A stretch of 64,000 nt of DNA from Spirosoma sp. KCTC 42546. Lineage in GTDB: Bacteria > Bacteroidota > Bacteroidia > Cytophagales > Spirosomataceae. Under the pieces are notes generated by a model that saw only the letters and a program-made list of their open reading frames with translations, was not told where the DNA came from and did no database searches. Made by a program: the position numbers and the translations under genes. Shown in pieces: positions 18,165 through 25,791 of the stretch (position 1 is its first letter; each line of letters begins with the position of its first letter). The DNA lies in assembly GCF_006965485.1 (NCBI RefSeq), contig NZ_CP041360.1, positions 5,622,501 to 5,686,500 on the forward strand, in the 5' to 3' direction.

Positions 18165-19010
18165 ATGACAACCAACAGCACCTACACCTATCAGCAAATT
18201 GCCCGCGCCATCGAACACCTCACCACGCACTTTCGCGAGCAGCCCTCGCTTGGGGAGTTGGCCGAAAAAGCGAATCTAAGCGAGTTTCATTTCCAGCGAT
18301 TATTCACCGAATGGGCGGGGGTTAGTCCCAAAAAGTTTGGTCAATACTTAACCCTTGAACACGCCAAAACCCAACTACGCAAAGGGGCTCCTCTAAGTGA
18401 TGCCGCCCACGAAGCTGGCCTTTCAGGTACGGGTCGGTTACACGATCTATTCGTTACAATTGAAGGCATTACCCCAGGCCAGTTCAAGCAAGCTGGTTCC
18501 GGGCTTGTCCTTTCGTATGGTATCTTTAATAGTCCCTTTGGGGAATACGTATTGGGAGCCATCAACGGGAAAATTGCACTGCTCCACTTCCTGAACGACG
18601 GAGACACTCCTGAATCCATTCTGACAGCCGCCTGGCCCGAAGTCGCACTTCACTGGAATCAGGATGCAGTACAAACCCTGGCGGATCAGGTTTTTCCGTC
18701 AAACGACGTTGTCTCGGAAACACATGCGCTACCAGTTTTACTTCGCGGTTCTGCCTTTCAGCTTAAAGTATGGGAAGCCTTACTCAAAATTCCGGAAGGG
18801 CGGCTGGCTAGTTACGACCAGGTTGCCGAAGCCATTGGGCAGCCTACAGCCTCACGGGCCGTTGGAACAGCCATTGGAAGTAATCCCGTTGGCTATTTAA
18901 TTCCATGTCATCGGGTTATCAAAAAAACCGGCCTGTTTGGCGGTTACCGTTGGGGAGTTGAACGTAAACAAGCCATGCTCGGCTGGGAAGCTGCGCGGGT
19001 TGATCAATAA
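18165..19010 (+). CDS. Ada-like fusion: AraC DNA-binding domain + O6-alkylguanine-DNA methyltransferase
   Basis: 281 residues. Residues about 8-105 are an AraC-type double helix-turn-helix (FHFQRLFTEWAGVSPKKFGQ; GTGRLHDLFVTIEGITPGQF). Residues about 190-278 are the MGMT domain with AFQLKVWEALLKIPEGRLASY and the active-site Cys in YLIPCHRVIKKTG near residue 247. It lacks the N-terminal phosphotriester-sensing Ada domain, which instead appears as a separate gene 800 bp downstream. Together with the 2OG-Fe oxygenase between them this suggests a split adaptive-response unit. The methyl-acceptor Cys is intact. Confidence 0.9.
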   Translation: MTTNSTYTYQQIARAIEHLTTHFREQPSLGELAEKANLSEFHFQRLFTEWAGVSPKKFGQYLTLEHAKTQLRKGAPLSDAAHEAGLSGTGRLHDLFVTIEGITPGQFKQAGSGLVLSYGIFNSPFGEYVLGAINGKIALLHFLNDGDTPESILTAAWPEVALHWNQDAVQTLADQVFPSNDVVSETHALPVLLRGSAFQLKVWEALLKIPEGRLASYDQVAEAIGQPTASRAVGTAIGSNPVGYLIPCHRVIKKTGLFGGYRWGVERKQAMLGWEAARVDQ

Positions 19011-19020
19011 AAGTTATTGT

Positions 19021-19084
19021 CCACAGAGACACAGAGAACACAGAGATTTTGTGGCTTTTCTCTGTGTTCTCTGTGTCTCTGTGG
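19021..19084. repeat. Long CACAGAG-word hairpin
   Basis: Perfect 26-bp inverted repeat (19021-19046 and 19059-19084) with a 12-nt loop; arms are iterations of CACAGAG (left arm starts CCACAGAGACACAGAGAACA). A T-run follows on the plus strand. A degenerate copy of the same repeat lies at 42033-42083. Confidence 0.95.
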
Positions 19085-19104
19085 TTGAATTTTTTTTAAT
19101 ATAG

Positions 19105-19818
19105 ATGGTAATTATGCTTGACAAACCGCTCACTTCTATCAACTGGCCATCTTACCAGCAAACTCTCTCCGAAACCGGATTTACTGTTTTACCCTCACTA
19201 ATCTCACCCGACGAATGCCGTGAACTGGCTAACCTGTTCAATACGCCAGCCCTGTTTCGAAAGTCAATTGTCATGCAGAAATATGGTTATGGCAGTGGCG
19301 AGTACAAGTACTTTAATTACCCATTACCGCCCCTTGTCGATGCGCTTCGACACGAATTGTTTACCCACATAGCGCCGGTTGCTAACGACTGGAACGAAAA
19401 ACTCGGCATTCCACAACGGTACCCAACCGACCTCGACGATTGGTTAGCAACCTGCCACAAAGCAGGACAAAAGCGCCCAACGGCACTAATTCTAAAGTAC
19501 GGCGCGGGTGATTGGAATGCACTCCATCAGGATATTTACGGTGAATTATACTTCCCGTTTCAGGCCGTTCTGTTTCTGAATCAACCCGGCCAGGATTTCT
19601 CAGGAGGTGAATTTGTATTAATAGAGCAACGCCCCCGTATGCAATCGAAAGCCATTGTACTGCAACCCGGACAGGGTCAGATTGTGCTGTTTACCACAAA
19701 ATATCGGCCTGGCAAAGGGTCACGAGGCTATCATAAGGTAGGTATGCGTCATGGAGTGAGTGATGTAAAAACCGGTCAACGGATGACGGTAGGGCTCATT
19801 TTTCACGACGCAGCATGA
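19105..19818 (+). CDS. 2OG-Fe(II) oxygenase, probable alkylation-repair partner
   Basis: 237 residues from ATG 19105; an ATG at 19114 (MLDKPLTSINWP) is equally acceptable. The double-stranded beta-helix core shows the metal ligands HQD in WNALHQDIYGELYFPFQ (about 138-154) and the distal His in GMRHGVSDVKTGQR (about 215-228) with the 2OG-binding Arg in the same segment. Close relatives form a distinct 2OG-Fe family in Bacteroidetes and Proteobacteria that is not AlkB itself. Its place between the Ada-MGMT fusion and the Ada zinc domain (4-bp ATGA overlap with the latter) supports, but does not prove, a DNA alkylation-repair role. Confidence 0.8.
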   Translation: MVIMLDKPLTSINWPSYQQTLSETGFTVLPSLISPDECRELANLFNTPALFRKSIVMQKYGYGSGEYKYFNYPLPPLVDALRHELFTHIAPVANDWNEKLGIPQRYPTDLDDWLATCHKAGQKRPTALILKYGAGDWNALHQDIYGELYFPFQAVLFLNQPGQDFSGGEFVLIEQRPRMQSKAIVLQPGQGQIVLFTTKYRPGKGSRGYHKVGMRHGVSDVKTGQRMTVGLIFHDAA

Positions 19819-20078
19819 TTCGGCACACGGCCCTCGGCCCGACACGTTTTGCCCAGCTTCGTAATCTGGCAACATTGATAAATAGCAAAGCAATTACGAT
19901 AGGAGGCCATCGTCCCGGAAAGATTTACGGTACCCTTACCTGCCGAACAGGCAAACGCATGAAACCGGAAAATCGGGTGTTTTTTCAGGAAGAAACAGAA
20001 GCTGTTGCGCTTGGTTATCGGCCCTGTGCGGTTTGCCTACCAGACAGATACAAGGTCTGGAAGGAAGCTAGTAAGTAG
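19815..20078 (+). CDS. Ada metal-binding domain protein, stand-alone
   Basis: 87 residues. The segment KIYGTLTCRTGKRMKPENRV ... ALGYRPCAVCLP matches the Ada N-terminal zinc domain (in E. coli Ada four Cys, with Cys38 as phosphotriester methyl acceptor). Only three Cys are present here (43, 71, 74); the Cys38 position is Gly39, so methyl transfer by the classic route is not expected. The N-terminal ~35 residues are extra. It overlaps the 2OG-Fe oxygenase gene by 4 bp, so the two are co-translated. Confidence 0.8.
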   Translation: MIRHTALGPTRFAQLRNLATLINSKAITIGGHRPGKIYGTLTCRTGKRMKPENRVFFQEETEAVALGYRPCAVCLPDRYKVWKEASK

Positions 20079-20219
20079 GTTTGTAATGCCATTTTTTATA
20101 CTAAACTTGTCCATAAACAAACTCAACATAAACATGACGGTCGTTACCTAGAAAAAGCCACCCCGGCGAACCAGTCGTTTGTCTACCCGAACTATTCCGT
20201 CAGCCCTCATCTACGAAAT

Positions 20220-20762
20220 GTGGGCGGAAAACCTGTTTATTACTGGGGCTACCAGGAGGTTTTAGCAGGCAAGAAATCTATTGAGGAAATTAGGTCGTGT
20301 TCTGATTTACAGGGAGTACTAGTCTCGTTACTGAATGGGTATTTATATAGTGTCATCAATCGAAAAAAATACCTGCTTGCCACCAATGAAATAGGTTTGC
20401 ATTTGGCATTGAATGATAATCTAGGTAACGATGTGGTTCTTTTTGAGAAAGAAAAGCTTGGCAAACTCAACGGAAAATATTTCGATATACCACCGAAAAT
20501 CGTCATTGAAGTTGATATTAAAGCCGACTTATCTGATTTTCCGAGCAAAGCCGACGAATACATTATGCGGAAGTCGCAAAAACTGCTCGATTTTGGTGTT
20601 GAGAAAGTACTGTGGGTAATTACAGGTACACAGAAAGTCTACGTCATTGACCACAATGATCCAACCTGGTATGTGGTTAACTGGACCGAAAACATTACTG
20701 TACTGGATAATTGTATACTGAATATCAAGCAACTTCTCGATGACGAGGAGATAGTTTATTAA
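20220..20762 (+). CDS. Uma2-family PD-(D/E)XK nuclease-like protein, 5' end frameshifted
   Basis: 180 residues from a GTG at 20220. Uma2 (DUF820) core: NDVVLFEKEKL (about 69-79) and PPKIVIEVDIK (about 91-101) supply the Asp and Glu-x-x-Lys residues, followed by YIMRKSQKLLDFGVEKVLWV. These proteins are abundant in cyanobacteria and Spirosoma and are of unknown function. The same frame is open upstream to 20079 without an ATG, and an ATG at 20134 reads MTVVT then stops in another frame; restoring one C at 20148 would join it to LEKATPANQSFVYPNYS. So the gene appears to have lost its true start by a 1-nt deletion. It overlaps the convergent MocR gene by 4 bp. Confidence 0.75.
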   Translation: MGGKPVYYWGYQEVLAGKKSIEEIRSCSDLQGVLVSLLNGYLYSVINRKKYLLATNEIGLHLALNDNLGNDVVLFEKEKLGKLNGKYFDIPPKIVIEVDIKADLSDFPSKADEYIMRKSQKLLDFGVEKVLWVITGTQKVYVIDHNDPTWYVVNWTENITVLDNCILNIKQLLDDEEIVY

Positions 20763-22342
20763 GCACCTAGCACTGCCTTCTTCAATACCACCACACTTTG
20801 CTCGAGTTCCTCCTCTGTACTGGACGCAAACCCCAGTCTCGTTCCGTTGAGCCGCTGTCCGGGGGGGTTATGCACCACACCACTCGACAACGACAGCCCT
20901 TCCCGAGCCGCTCGTTGCGCCATCAACTCCATATCAATGACCGGATCAAATGTAGACCAGACAGCCAGTCCGCCGTCGGGTTTTGTAAACTGAATGACAT
21001 CGGGCAATTCCCTTGTCAATAGATTGCAAAAATGGTCGCGCCGGGCGTGATAGGTGCGTAGGGCTTTACGAAAATGGCGCTTTAAATCGCCCGTTTTAAG
21101 GAGTTGCCCAATGGCAAACTCAAGCATTGGATCGCCCTGTCGGTCAATGATGCGTCGGAGCCTTGCCAGTTCATCAATTACGGCCGATGGGGCCACTACG
21201 TAGCCAATTCGAAGAGCCGGTGCAACGGATTTAGTTAACGAGCCTACATAAACGACCATGCCTTGCTGGTCGGCGCTGGCCAGGGGAAGAATCGGGCGAC
21301 TGAGGTAATGGAAATCGTAGTCATAATCGTCTTCCAGGATAGCAAAACAGTACTGTTCAGCTAGTTGGAGCAATCGAACTCGTCTGTCTGCCCGCAACGT
21401 TACGGTGGTTGGATAGTGGTGATGGGGAGTTACAAAAACCATTCGGATTGGCCGGGCGACGCTTCGCTGTTTGTGGCAAAGAGCCTCCAGGGCATCAATA
21501 TCCATACCCTGTTGAGTAACCGGAACGGTCAGCACCGATGCGCCCGTTTTTAGTATGTTCATCGTGGCACCGGCCCAGGTCGTTTCGCCCGTTACAACTA
21601 CGTCGCCCGGCCGTAACAGTACCTGGCAACTCAGGTGCAACCCCATGATGCTGCCACGCGTAATGAGCACATTGTCGGGCGTTGTTCGTAGTCCCCGCGT
21701 TTCGTTCAAATGAATCGAGAGTTGTTCCCGAAGCAACAAATGCCCTTTGGTATCGCCATAGCCGAAGTGCTTCTGCGGGTTACCCCATCGAAAATACGAG
21801 CGATACGCCCGGCTCAATTCCTCCATGGGTGCCAGTCGGATGTCGGGGAAACCATCATCCAGCCGTAACCCAGCCTGATCGGTGAGTACAGGCCGAACCA
21901 GAAAATTGAGCGATTCAAAACGATAGCCGGGCTGTTTATTCGTCTGACCTTCAGAAACGCCATATCGTTGAGATATGGCGTTTCTACTAGTACCCTCCGA
22001 CACCAATGCTTGTGGTTTAACCTCTTCAATGTGAGTCGCTACATAGGTCCCACTCCCCGACCGACTTTCGAGCCAGCCTTGTGCTAAGCCTTCGTCATAA
22101 GCCGCTACGATGGTTTGGCGATTCAATGTCAGTAATTCGGCTAGTTGACGCGTACCCGGCAGACGCTGACCTGGGGCTAAGTTACCTTTCCGAATAAGTT
22201 GACCAAGCTGATCACTCAGCTGCAGGAAAACGGGCGTTGTTGATGACTTATCAATCTGAATCAGGGATCTGAATGGCAACATAACCGGACTAGCAGTTTT
22301 ATAAAAATCGGACGATTTCAATAGTCCAGCAAAGAACGACAT
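20759..22342 (-). CDS. MocR/PdxR-type regulator (GntR wHTH + aminotransferase fold)
   Basis: 527 residues; a second Met (MLPFRSLIQID, 22282) fits the usual family start better. Residues about 30-100 are a GntR winged helix (QLIRKGNLAPGQRLPGTRQL, then LNRQTIVAAYDEGLAQGWLE). Residues about 150-525 are a fold-type I aminotransferase with the PLP Lys in SLTKSVAPALRIGYV near 405. MocR regulators use PLP as effector and often control vitamin B6 genes. Here the divergent neighbour, 25 bp away, is a PNPOx-like flavoprotein, which fits. The interdomain linker carries a 33-bp perfect palindrome in its coding DNA. Confidence 0.9.
   Translation of the reverse strand: MSFFAGLLKSSDFYKTASPVMLPFRSLIQIDKSSTTPVFLQLSDQLGQLIRKGNLAPGQRLPGTRQLAELLTLNRQTIVAAYDEGLAQGWLESRSGSGTYVATHIEEVKPQALVSEGTSRNAISQRYGVSEGQTNKQPGYRFESLNFLVRPVLTDQAGLRLDDGFPDIRLAPMEELSRAYRSYFRWGNPQKHFGYGDTKGHLLLREQLSIHLNETRGLRTTPDNVLITRGSIMGLHLSCQVLLRPGDVVVTGETTWAGATMNILKTGASVLTVPVTQQGMDIDALEALCHKQRSVARPIRMVFVTPHHHYPTTVTLRADRRVRLLQLAEQYCFAILEDDYDYDFHYLSRPILPLASADQQGMVVYVGSLTKSVAPALRIGYVVAPSAVIDELARLRRIIDRQGDPMLEFAIGQLLKTGDLKRHFRKALRTYHARRDHFCNLLTRELPDVIQFTKPDGGLAVWSTFDPVIDMELMAQRAAREGLSLSSGVVHNPPGQRLNGTRLGFASSTEEELEQSVVVLKKAVLGA
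21953..21985. repeat. Perfect hairpin inside the MocR coding sequence
   Basis: AGAAACGCCATATC (21953-21966) and GATATGGCGTTTCT (21972-21985) form a 14-bp perfect stem with a 5-nt loop. It encodes part of the flexible linker (residues near RNAISQRYGVSE) between DNA-binding and aminotransferase domains, and looks like an in-frame palindromic insertion. Confidence 0.85.
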
Positions 22343-22367
22343 TTGTTTCAGAAATTAACTAGATCCT

Positions 22368-22991
22368 ATGCAAACCGCTCGCACAACGCCCAGCCGATTA
22401 GCCAAACGTGCTCATTACGATGAAGCTACCATTCACCCGATTCTTGATGAAGCCTTGTTCTGCACGGTCAGTTTTGCCGTCGACGGGCAACCGATGGCCA
22501 TTCCTACCGCCTTCGCCCGGCAGGGTGACAAGCTCTATATTCATGGATCGGTAGGTAGCCATTTCATCCGGGCTATCGAACACGGGGGTGCGGTTTGTAT
22601 CACGGTCATGCTGGCCGACGGGTTGGTATTAGCGAAATCAGCTTTTCATCACTCGGTCAATTATCGGTCGGTTGTGATCTTCGCTACAGCGGAAAAAGTT
22701 ACGGATGAAACCGAACGAATGAATGCCCTGGCTTTACTGACTGACCACCTGATTCCTAACCGCTGGGATGACCTGCGCCCCACCACCGATAGTGAAATGC
22801 GAAAAACCACTGTCCTACGTTTCTCGCTGGCCGAATCCTCCGCAAAGGTGCGTACCGGTGGACCAAATGATGATCCTGAAGATGAGAACCTTCCCACCTG
22901 GTCGGGTGTAATTCCGCTGCAAACGGTGCGCCTAACACCAGTGCCAGCGGAGCTTAGTGTCAATACAGTTTTGCCAGCTTATCTGCAATAA
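22368..22991 (+). CDS. PNPOx-like FMN-binding flavoprotein (NimA-type)
   Basis: 207 residues. The split-barrel pattern is seen in HPILDEALFCTVSFAVDGQP (about 26-45), FARQGDKLYIHGSVGS (about 52-67) and AVCITVMLADGLVLAKSAFHHSVNYRSVVIFATAEKV (about 78-114 read in parts), matching the pyridoxamine-5'-phosphate-oxidase-like group that includes NimA and DUF447-type proteins. FMN binding is likely; substrate unknown. The gene is divergent from the MocR regulator with 25 bp between starts and is probably its target. LysE and PaiB genes follow on the same strand with short gaps. Confidence 0.85.
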   Translation: MQTARTTPSRLAKRAHYDEATIHPILDEALFCTVSFAVDGQPMAIPTAFARQGDKLYIHGSVGSHFIRAIEHGGAVCITVMLADGLVLAKSAFHHSVNYRSVVIFATAEKVTDETERMNALALLTDHLIPNRWDDLRPTTDSEMRKTTVLRFSLAESSAKVRTGGPNDDPEDENLPTWSGVIPLQTVRLTPVPAELSVNTVLPAYLQ

Positions 22992-23004
22992 GCCAATCGT
23001 TACT

Positions 23005-23637
23005 ATGCTACCTATTAACGACTTATTGCTTTTCGCGCTGGCTGCACTGGGTTTGGTACTTAGTCCTGGCCCGAACATGATTTATATCATTTCCAGATCC
23101 ATCACCCAGGGACGACGCGCTGGGTTACTGTCGCTGGCGGGTGTACTGACCGGCTTTCTAGTACATATTTTTCTGGTATCATTTGGGCTAACCGCTGTAT
23201 TTATGGCCATCCCAATGGTGTACGAAATTCTGCGCTGGCTTGGCATTGGGTATTTACTTTTTCTGGCCTGGGAAGCGATTAAACCCGGCGGTAGTTCCCC
23301 ATTTGAGACACGCAATCTGCCCCACGATTCCAATGCCAAATTATTCCAAATGGGTTTTCTAACCAACGCCTTGAATCCGAAAGTAGCCGTTTTCTATCTG
23401 TCCTTTTTCCCACAGTTCACCCGGCCCGAATACGGTTCGTTACTCGCTCAAAACGTTGAATTAGGACTTACCCAGTTAGTAGTCAGCGCAACCGTCAACT
23501 TCCTGATCGTACTATCAGCAGCGCGGATGGCACGTTGGTTTCAGAATCGTCCGGCCTACATTCGGGCGCAGAAATGGGTTATGGCCAGTATCCTGGCCGG
23601 GCTTGCGATGCGCATGTCCATTGATAAAGGGAAGTAA
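23005..23637 (+). CDS. LysE/RhtB-family amino-acid exporter
   Basis: 210 residues from ATG 23005 (MLPINDLLLFALAALGLVLS), chosen because the family motif LSPGPNM must lie near residue 20; in-frame codons upstream overlap the previous gene. About six membrane spans; GFLTNALNPKVAVFYLSFFPQF (about 112-133, quoted in part) is the second conserved LysE block. These carriers export amino acids or homoserine-lactone-like compounds. The start is 13 bp past the stop of the PNPOx-like gene, so both share an mRNA. Confidence 0.88.
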   Translation: MLPINDLLLFALAALGLVLSPGPNMIYIISRSITQGRRAGLLSLAGVLTGFLVHIFLVSFGLTAVFMAIPMVYEILRWLGIGYLLFLAWEAIKPGGSSPFETRNLPHDSNAKLFQMGFLTNALNPKVAVFYLSFFPQFTRPEYGSLLAQNVELGLTQLVVSATVNFLIVLSAARMARWFQNRPAYIRAQKWVMASILAGLAMRMSIDKGK

Positions 23638-23683
23638 TTTATAGTCATTAATTTAGCAATCATGAAAACTAACTCTGGGTACA

Positions 23684-23714
23684 TTTTGTGTGACCCCTAT
23701 GGGATCACACAAAA
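23684..23714. repeat. TGTGTGACCC palindrome
   Basis: TTTTGTGTGACCCC (23684-23697) pairs with GGGATCACACAAAA (23701-23714) with one mismatch and a 3-nt loop. It lies between lysE and the paiB-like gene. A related palindrome (TGTATGACCC/GGGTCATACA) occurs at 30302-30325. Confidence 0.8.
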
Positions 23715-23758
23715 TCCGTTCTGGCTTTCGTGATTCTAATACGAACAACGATACCTCT

Positions 23759-24379
23759 ATGTATACCCCCAAACTGTTTCAGGAAACCGACCGTGATAGT
23801 TTGTTTCAATTTGTCCGGGATAACCCGTTTGGCTTACTGGTCACCACAGGCAACGATGGTATTCCCGTAGCCACGCATATACCCATCGAACTCCTACCCG
23901 ATGCCGACGGCCAATTTCAGTTGGTTGGTCACCTGGCGAAAGCGAATCCACAATGGAAGTTGCTGGATCAGGCTACGCCCGCACTGGCTGTATTTTCGGG
24001 AGCGCATGGCTACATATCCTCGTCCTGGTACGATCATGTGAATGTACCGACCTGGAATTACCTTGCCGTTCAGATTACAGGACGAACCCGCGTATTGACG
24101 GACGACGAAACCCTGGCATTCCTGCGTCAACAGGTAGATAAGCACGAAGCCTATTCTAAGCATCCGGTATCGGTAGACAGCATGACGGAAGGGTATGTAC
24201 GTAAGGAGATGCGGGGTATCGTCGCCTTTACCATGACTATTGACACATTACAAGGTACGGCTAAACTGAGTCAGAATCGCGACGACAAAAATTATCAGAA
24301 CATCATTTCTGAACTACAACAAACCAACAACCCGAGCGCTAAGGAGCTAGCCAATGAGATGGCAGCTCGGCGCCCATGA
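23759..24379 (+). CDS. PaiB-type FMN-binding negative regulator family protein
   Basis: 206 residues from ATG 23759 (MYTPKLFQETDRDSLFQFV); an upstream in-frame start would place its codons inside the palindrome. The start motif, NPFGLLVTTGNDGIPVATHI (about 22-41), HLAKANPQWKLLD (about 58-70) and YISSSWYDHVNVPTWNYLAV (about 84-103) are hallmarks of PaiB/FMN-binding negative transcriptional regulators, which have a split-barrel FMN fold and were first noted for effects on sporulation enzymes in Bacillus. A DNA-binding role is doubtful; reductase-like function is possible. Confidence 0.88.
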   Translation: MYTPKLFQETDRDSLFQFVRDNPFGLLVTTGNDGIPVATHIPIELLPDADGQFQLVGHLAKANPQWKLLDQATPALAVFSGAHGYISSSWYDHVNVPTWNYLAVQITGRTRVLTDDETLAFLRQQVDKHEAYSKHPVSVDSMTEGYVRKEMRGIVAFTMTIDTLQGTAKLSQNRDDKNYQNIISELQQTNNPSAKELANEMAARRP

Positions 24380-24403
24380 TTGTTGGCCCAAACAAAATCA
24401 GCT

Positions 24404-24871
24404 ATGGCGAAGCAACATCAATACGCGCTGACAATAAAGTGGACTGGTAATACAGGAGAAGGAACCAGTACCTACCGATCCTACGAGCGAAGTCATATCA
24501 TCTCCGTCGATAATAAGCCGGACATTCCTGGCTCATCGGACCCAGCGTTCCGGGGCGACAGCACAAAATATAACCCGGAAGAATTACTGGTTGCCTCACT
24601 ATCAACTTGCCATATGCTGTCGTACCTACATTTATGTGCCGTAGCGGGTGTCAACGTGATCGAATACACCGATAAGGCAACAGGCGTTATGGTCGAAACG
24701 CCGGACGGTGGTGGGCATTTTAGTGAGGTCACGCTTCATCCACATGTTGTAGTTGCAGATTCCTCCATGATCGACAAGGCCAATGAGCTGCACCATCAGG
24801 CAAACAAGCTCTGCTTCATAGCTAACTCCTGTAACTTTCCAGTTCACCATGAACCAACTTGTATAGTGTGA
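24404..24871 (+). CDS. OsmC-family peroxiredoxin-like protein
   Basis: 155 residues from ATG 24404 (MAKQHQYALTIKWTGNTGEG). The redox Cys positions of the OsmC/Ohr superfamily are visible in ASLSTCHMLSYLHLC (about 65-79) and in ANKLCFIANSCNFPV near 135-149. OsmC proteins reduce organic hydroperoxides with a Cys pair. It directly follows the PaiB-like gene (25 bp), so the LysE-PaiB-OsmC run may be an operon related to oxidative or electrophile stress. Two hairpins follow its stop. Confidence 0.88.
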   Translation: MAKQHQYALTIKWTGNTGEGTSTYRSYERSHIISVDNKPDIPGSSDPAFRGDSTKYNPEELLVASLSTCHMLSYLHLCAVAGVNVIEYTDKATGVMVETPDGGGHFSEVTLHPHVVVADSSMIDKANELHHQANKLCFIANSCNFPVHHEPTCIV

Positions 24872-24943
24872 AGTCAGATTCTTAAATCTGACTTCTGAGG
24901 TTTCTCAAAACCTATAGCTACCATGCCTTAGGTTTTGAGAAAC
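24871..24943. terminator. Two tandem hairpins between convergent genes
   Basis: Hairpin 1: AAGTCAGATT (24871-24880) with AATCTGACTT (24885-24894), 4-nt loop. Hairpin 2: GTTTCTCAAAACCT (24900-24913) with AGGTTTTGAGAAAC (24930-24943), 16-nt loop. No long T-run follows; likely a bidirectional 3'-end structure for the OsmC and Usp genes. Confidence 0.7.
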
Positions 24944-24957
24944 TGACACCACGTACA

Positions 24958-25686
24958 CTACTTTTTCTCGTGATAAACCAGCACCGGTACTTCTGATTTT
25001 TCAATCAATTTGGCCACGTGATTGGGGTGGAATAAACTATCCAGAAACCCAGATGCAGGGTATAATTGCATCACAATCAGGTCAGCATGGGCATCCTCCA
25101 GTTTATCTTCGGTCAGAATGAGCAGTTGGGCGTCAAATGCCTCTACCAGTGAATCTGTCTGAAAAGACACCTGAGCCTGCGTTGTTTCGGGCTGCATGGC
25201 ATAGGCAATTGTATGTACCTGAGCCGGACGAATGGCATGTCCTTCGGGCGTGGTGGGTACAATCAGCACCGGGCACTGAGCGCTATCGGCCACATCGGTT
25301 ACCGCACTCCCCGCCAGTCGGTCAAAAAACGTGCTTAGGTCACTTCGTCCCATTATAATCAAGTCAGACGAACGTTCGCGGGCGGCATCCAGGATACTGT
25401 CATCAACAAAGCCAATGCGCCAGTCAACCTCAACAGATAGCCCTTCAGCTTGTAGTTCATCGGCCAGTTTGCCCAATCGCTGGCGGCTAATATCTTCAAG
25501 TTCCTGAGATGCGATAAAACCCATTCCTGGATCGCCAAGAGTAGGAAACGTAGTATCGGCAACCATGGGTTGAAAAACGTGCAGTAACGTAACGGTAGCA
25601 CCCGTTTTGTGCGCAAAGAGCCGCACCCAATCCAAAGCGGCAGTTGTATTGGACGAAAAATCGGTAGGGAATAGTAGGGTTGTCAT
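24958..25686 (-). CDS. Universal stress protein
   Basis: 242 residues from ATG 25686 (MTTLLFPTDFSSNTTAALDW); codons further upstream lie in a long inverted repeat. The first ~150 residues are a Usp domain with the ATP-binding-type segment DLIIMGRSDLSTFFDRLAGS and VADSAQCPVLIVP (about 112-145). The remaining ~95 residues are a degenerate second Usp half ending in HVAKLIEKSEVPVLVYHEK. Usp proteins act in general stress survival. It lies 106 bp downstream of the SPFH gene on the same strand, separated by a 27-bp-arm hairpin that ends 5 nt before the start codon. Confidence 0.9.
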   Translation of the reverse strand: MTTLLFPTDFSSNTTAALDWVRLFAHKTGATVTLLHVFQPMVADTTFPTLGDPGMGFIASQELEDISRQRLGKLADELQAEGLSVEVDWRIGFVDDSILDAARERSSDLIIMGRSDLSTFFDRLAGSAVTDVADSAQCPVLIVPTTPEGHAIRPAQVHTIAYAMQPETTQAQVSFQTDSLVEAFDAQLLILTEDKLEDAHADLIVMQLYPASGFLDSLFHPNHVAKLIEKSEVPVLVYHEKK

Positions 25687-25691
25687 AAAAT

Positions 25692-25779
25692 GTTTACGGT
25701 TTTCAGTACATGGTTTATGCCGGGCTATCGCTACGGTAGCAGATGCATACCTATAAACCATGTACTGAAAACCGTAAAC
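25692..25779. repeat. Long inverted repeat at the Usp start
   Basis: Perfect 27-bp arms (25692-25718 and 25753-25779) around a 34-nt loop; left arm starts GTTTACGGTTTTCAGTACAT. It occupies nearly the whole gap between the SPFH stop and the Usp start and covers the region where a ribosome would bind. Confidence 0.95.
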
Positions 25780-25791
25780 GGCTAACTATGT

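Noticed and set aside
19021-19084. CACAGAG repeat as CRISPR repeat or riboswitch
   Set aside because: It is a single perfect hairpin with no spacers; a 12-nt loop and no conserved aptamer-like core.
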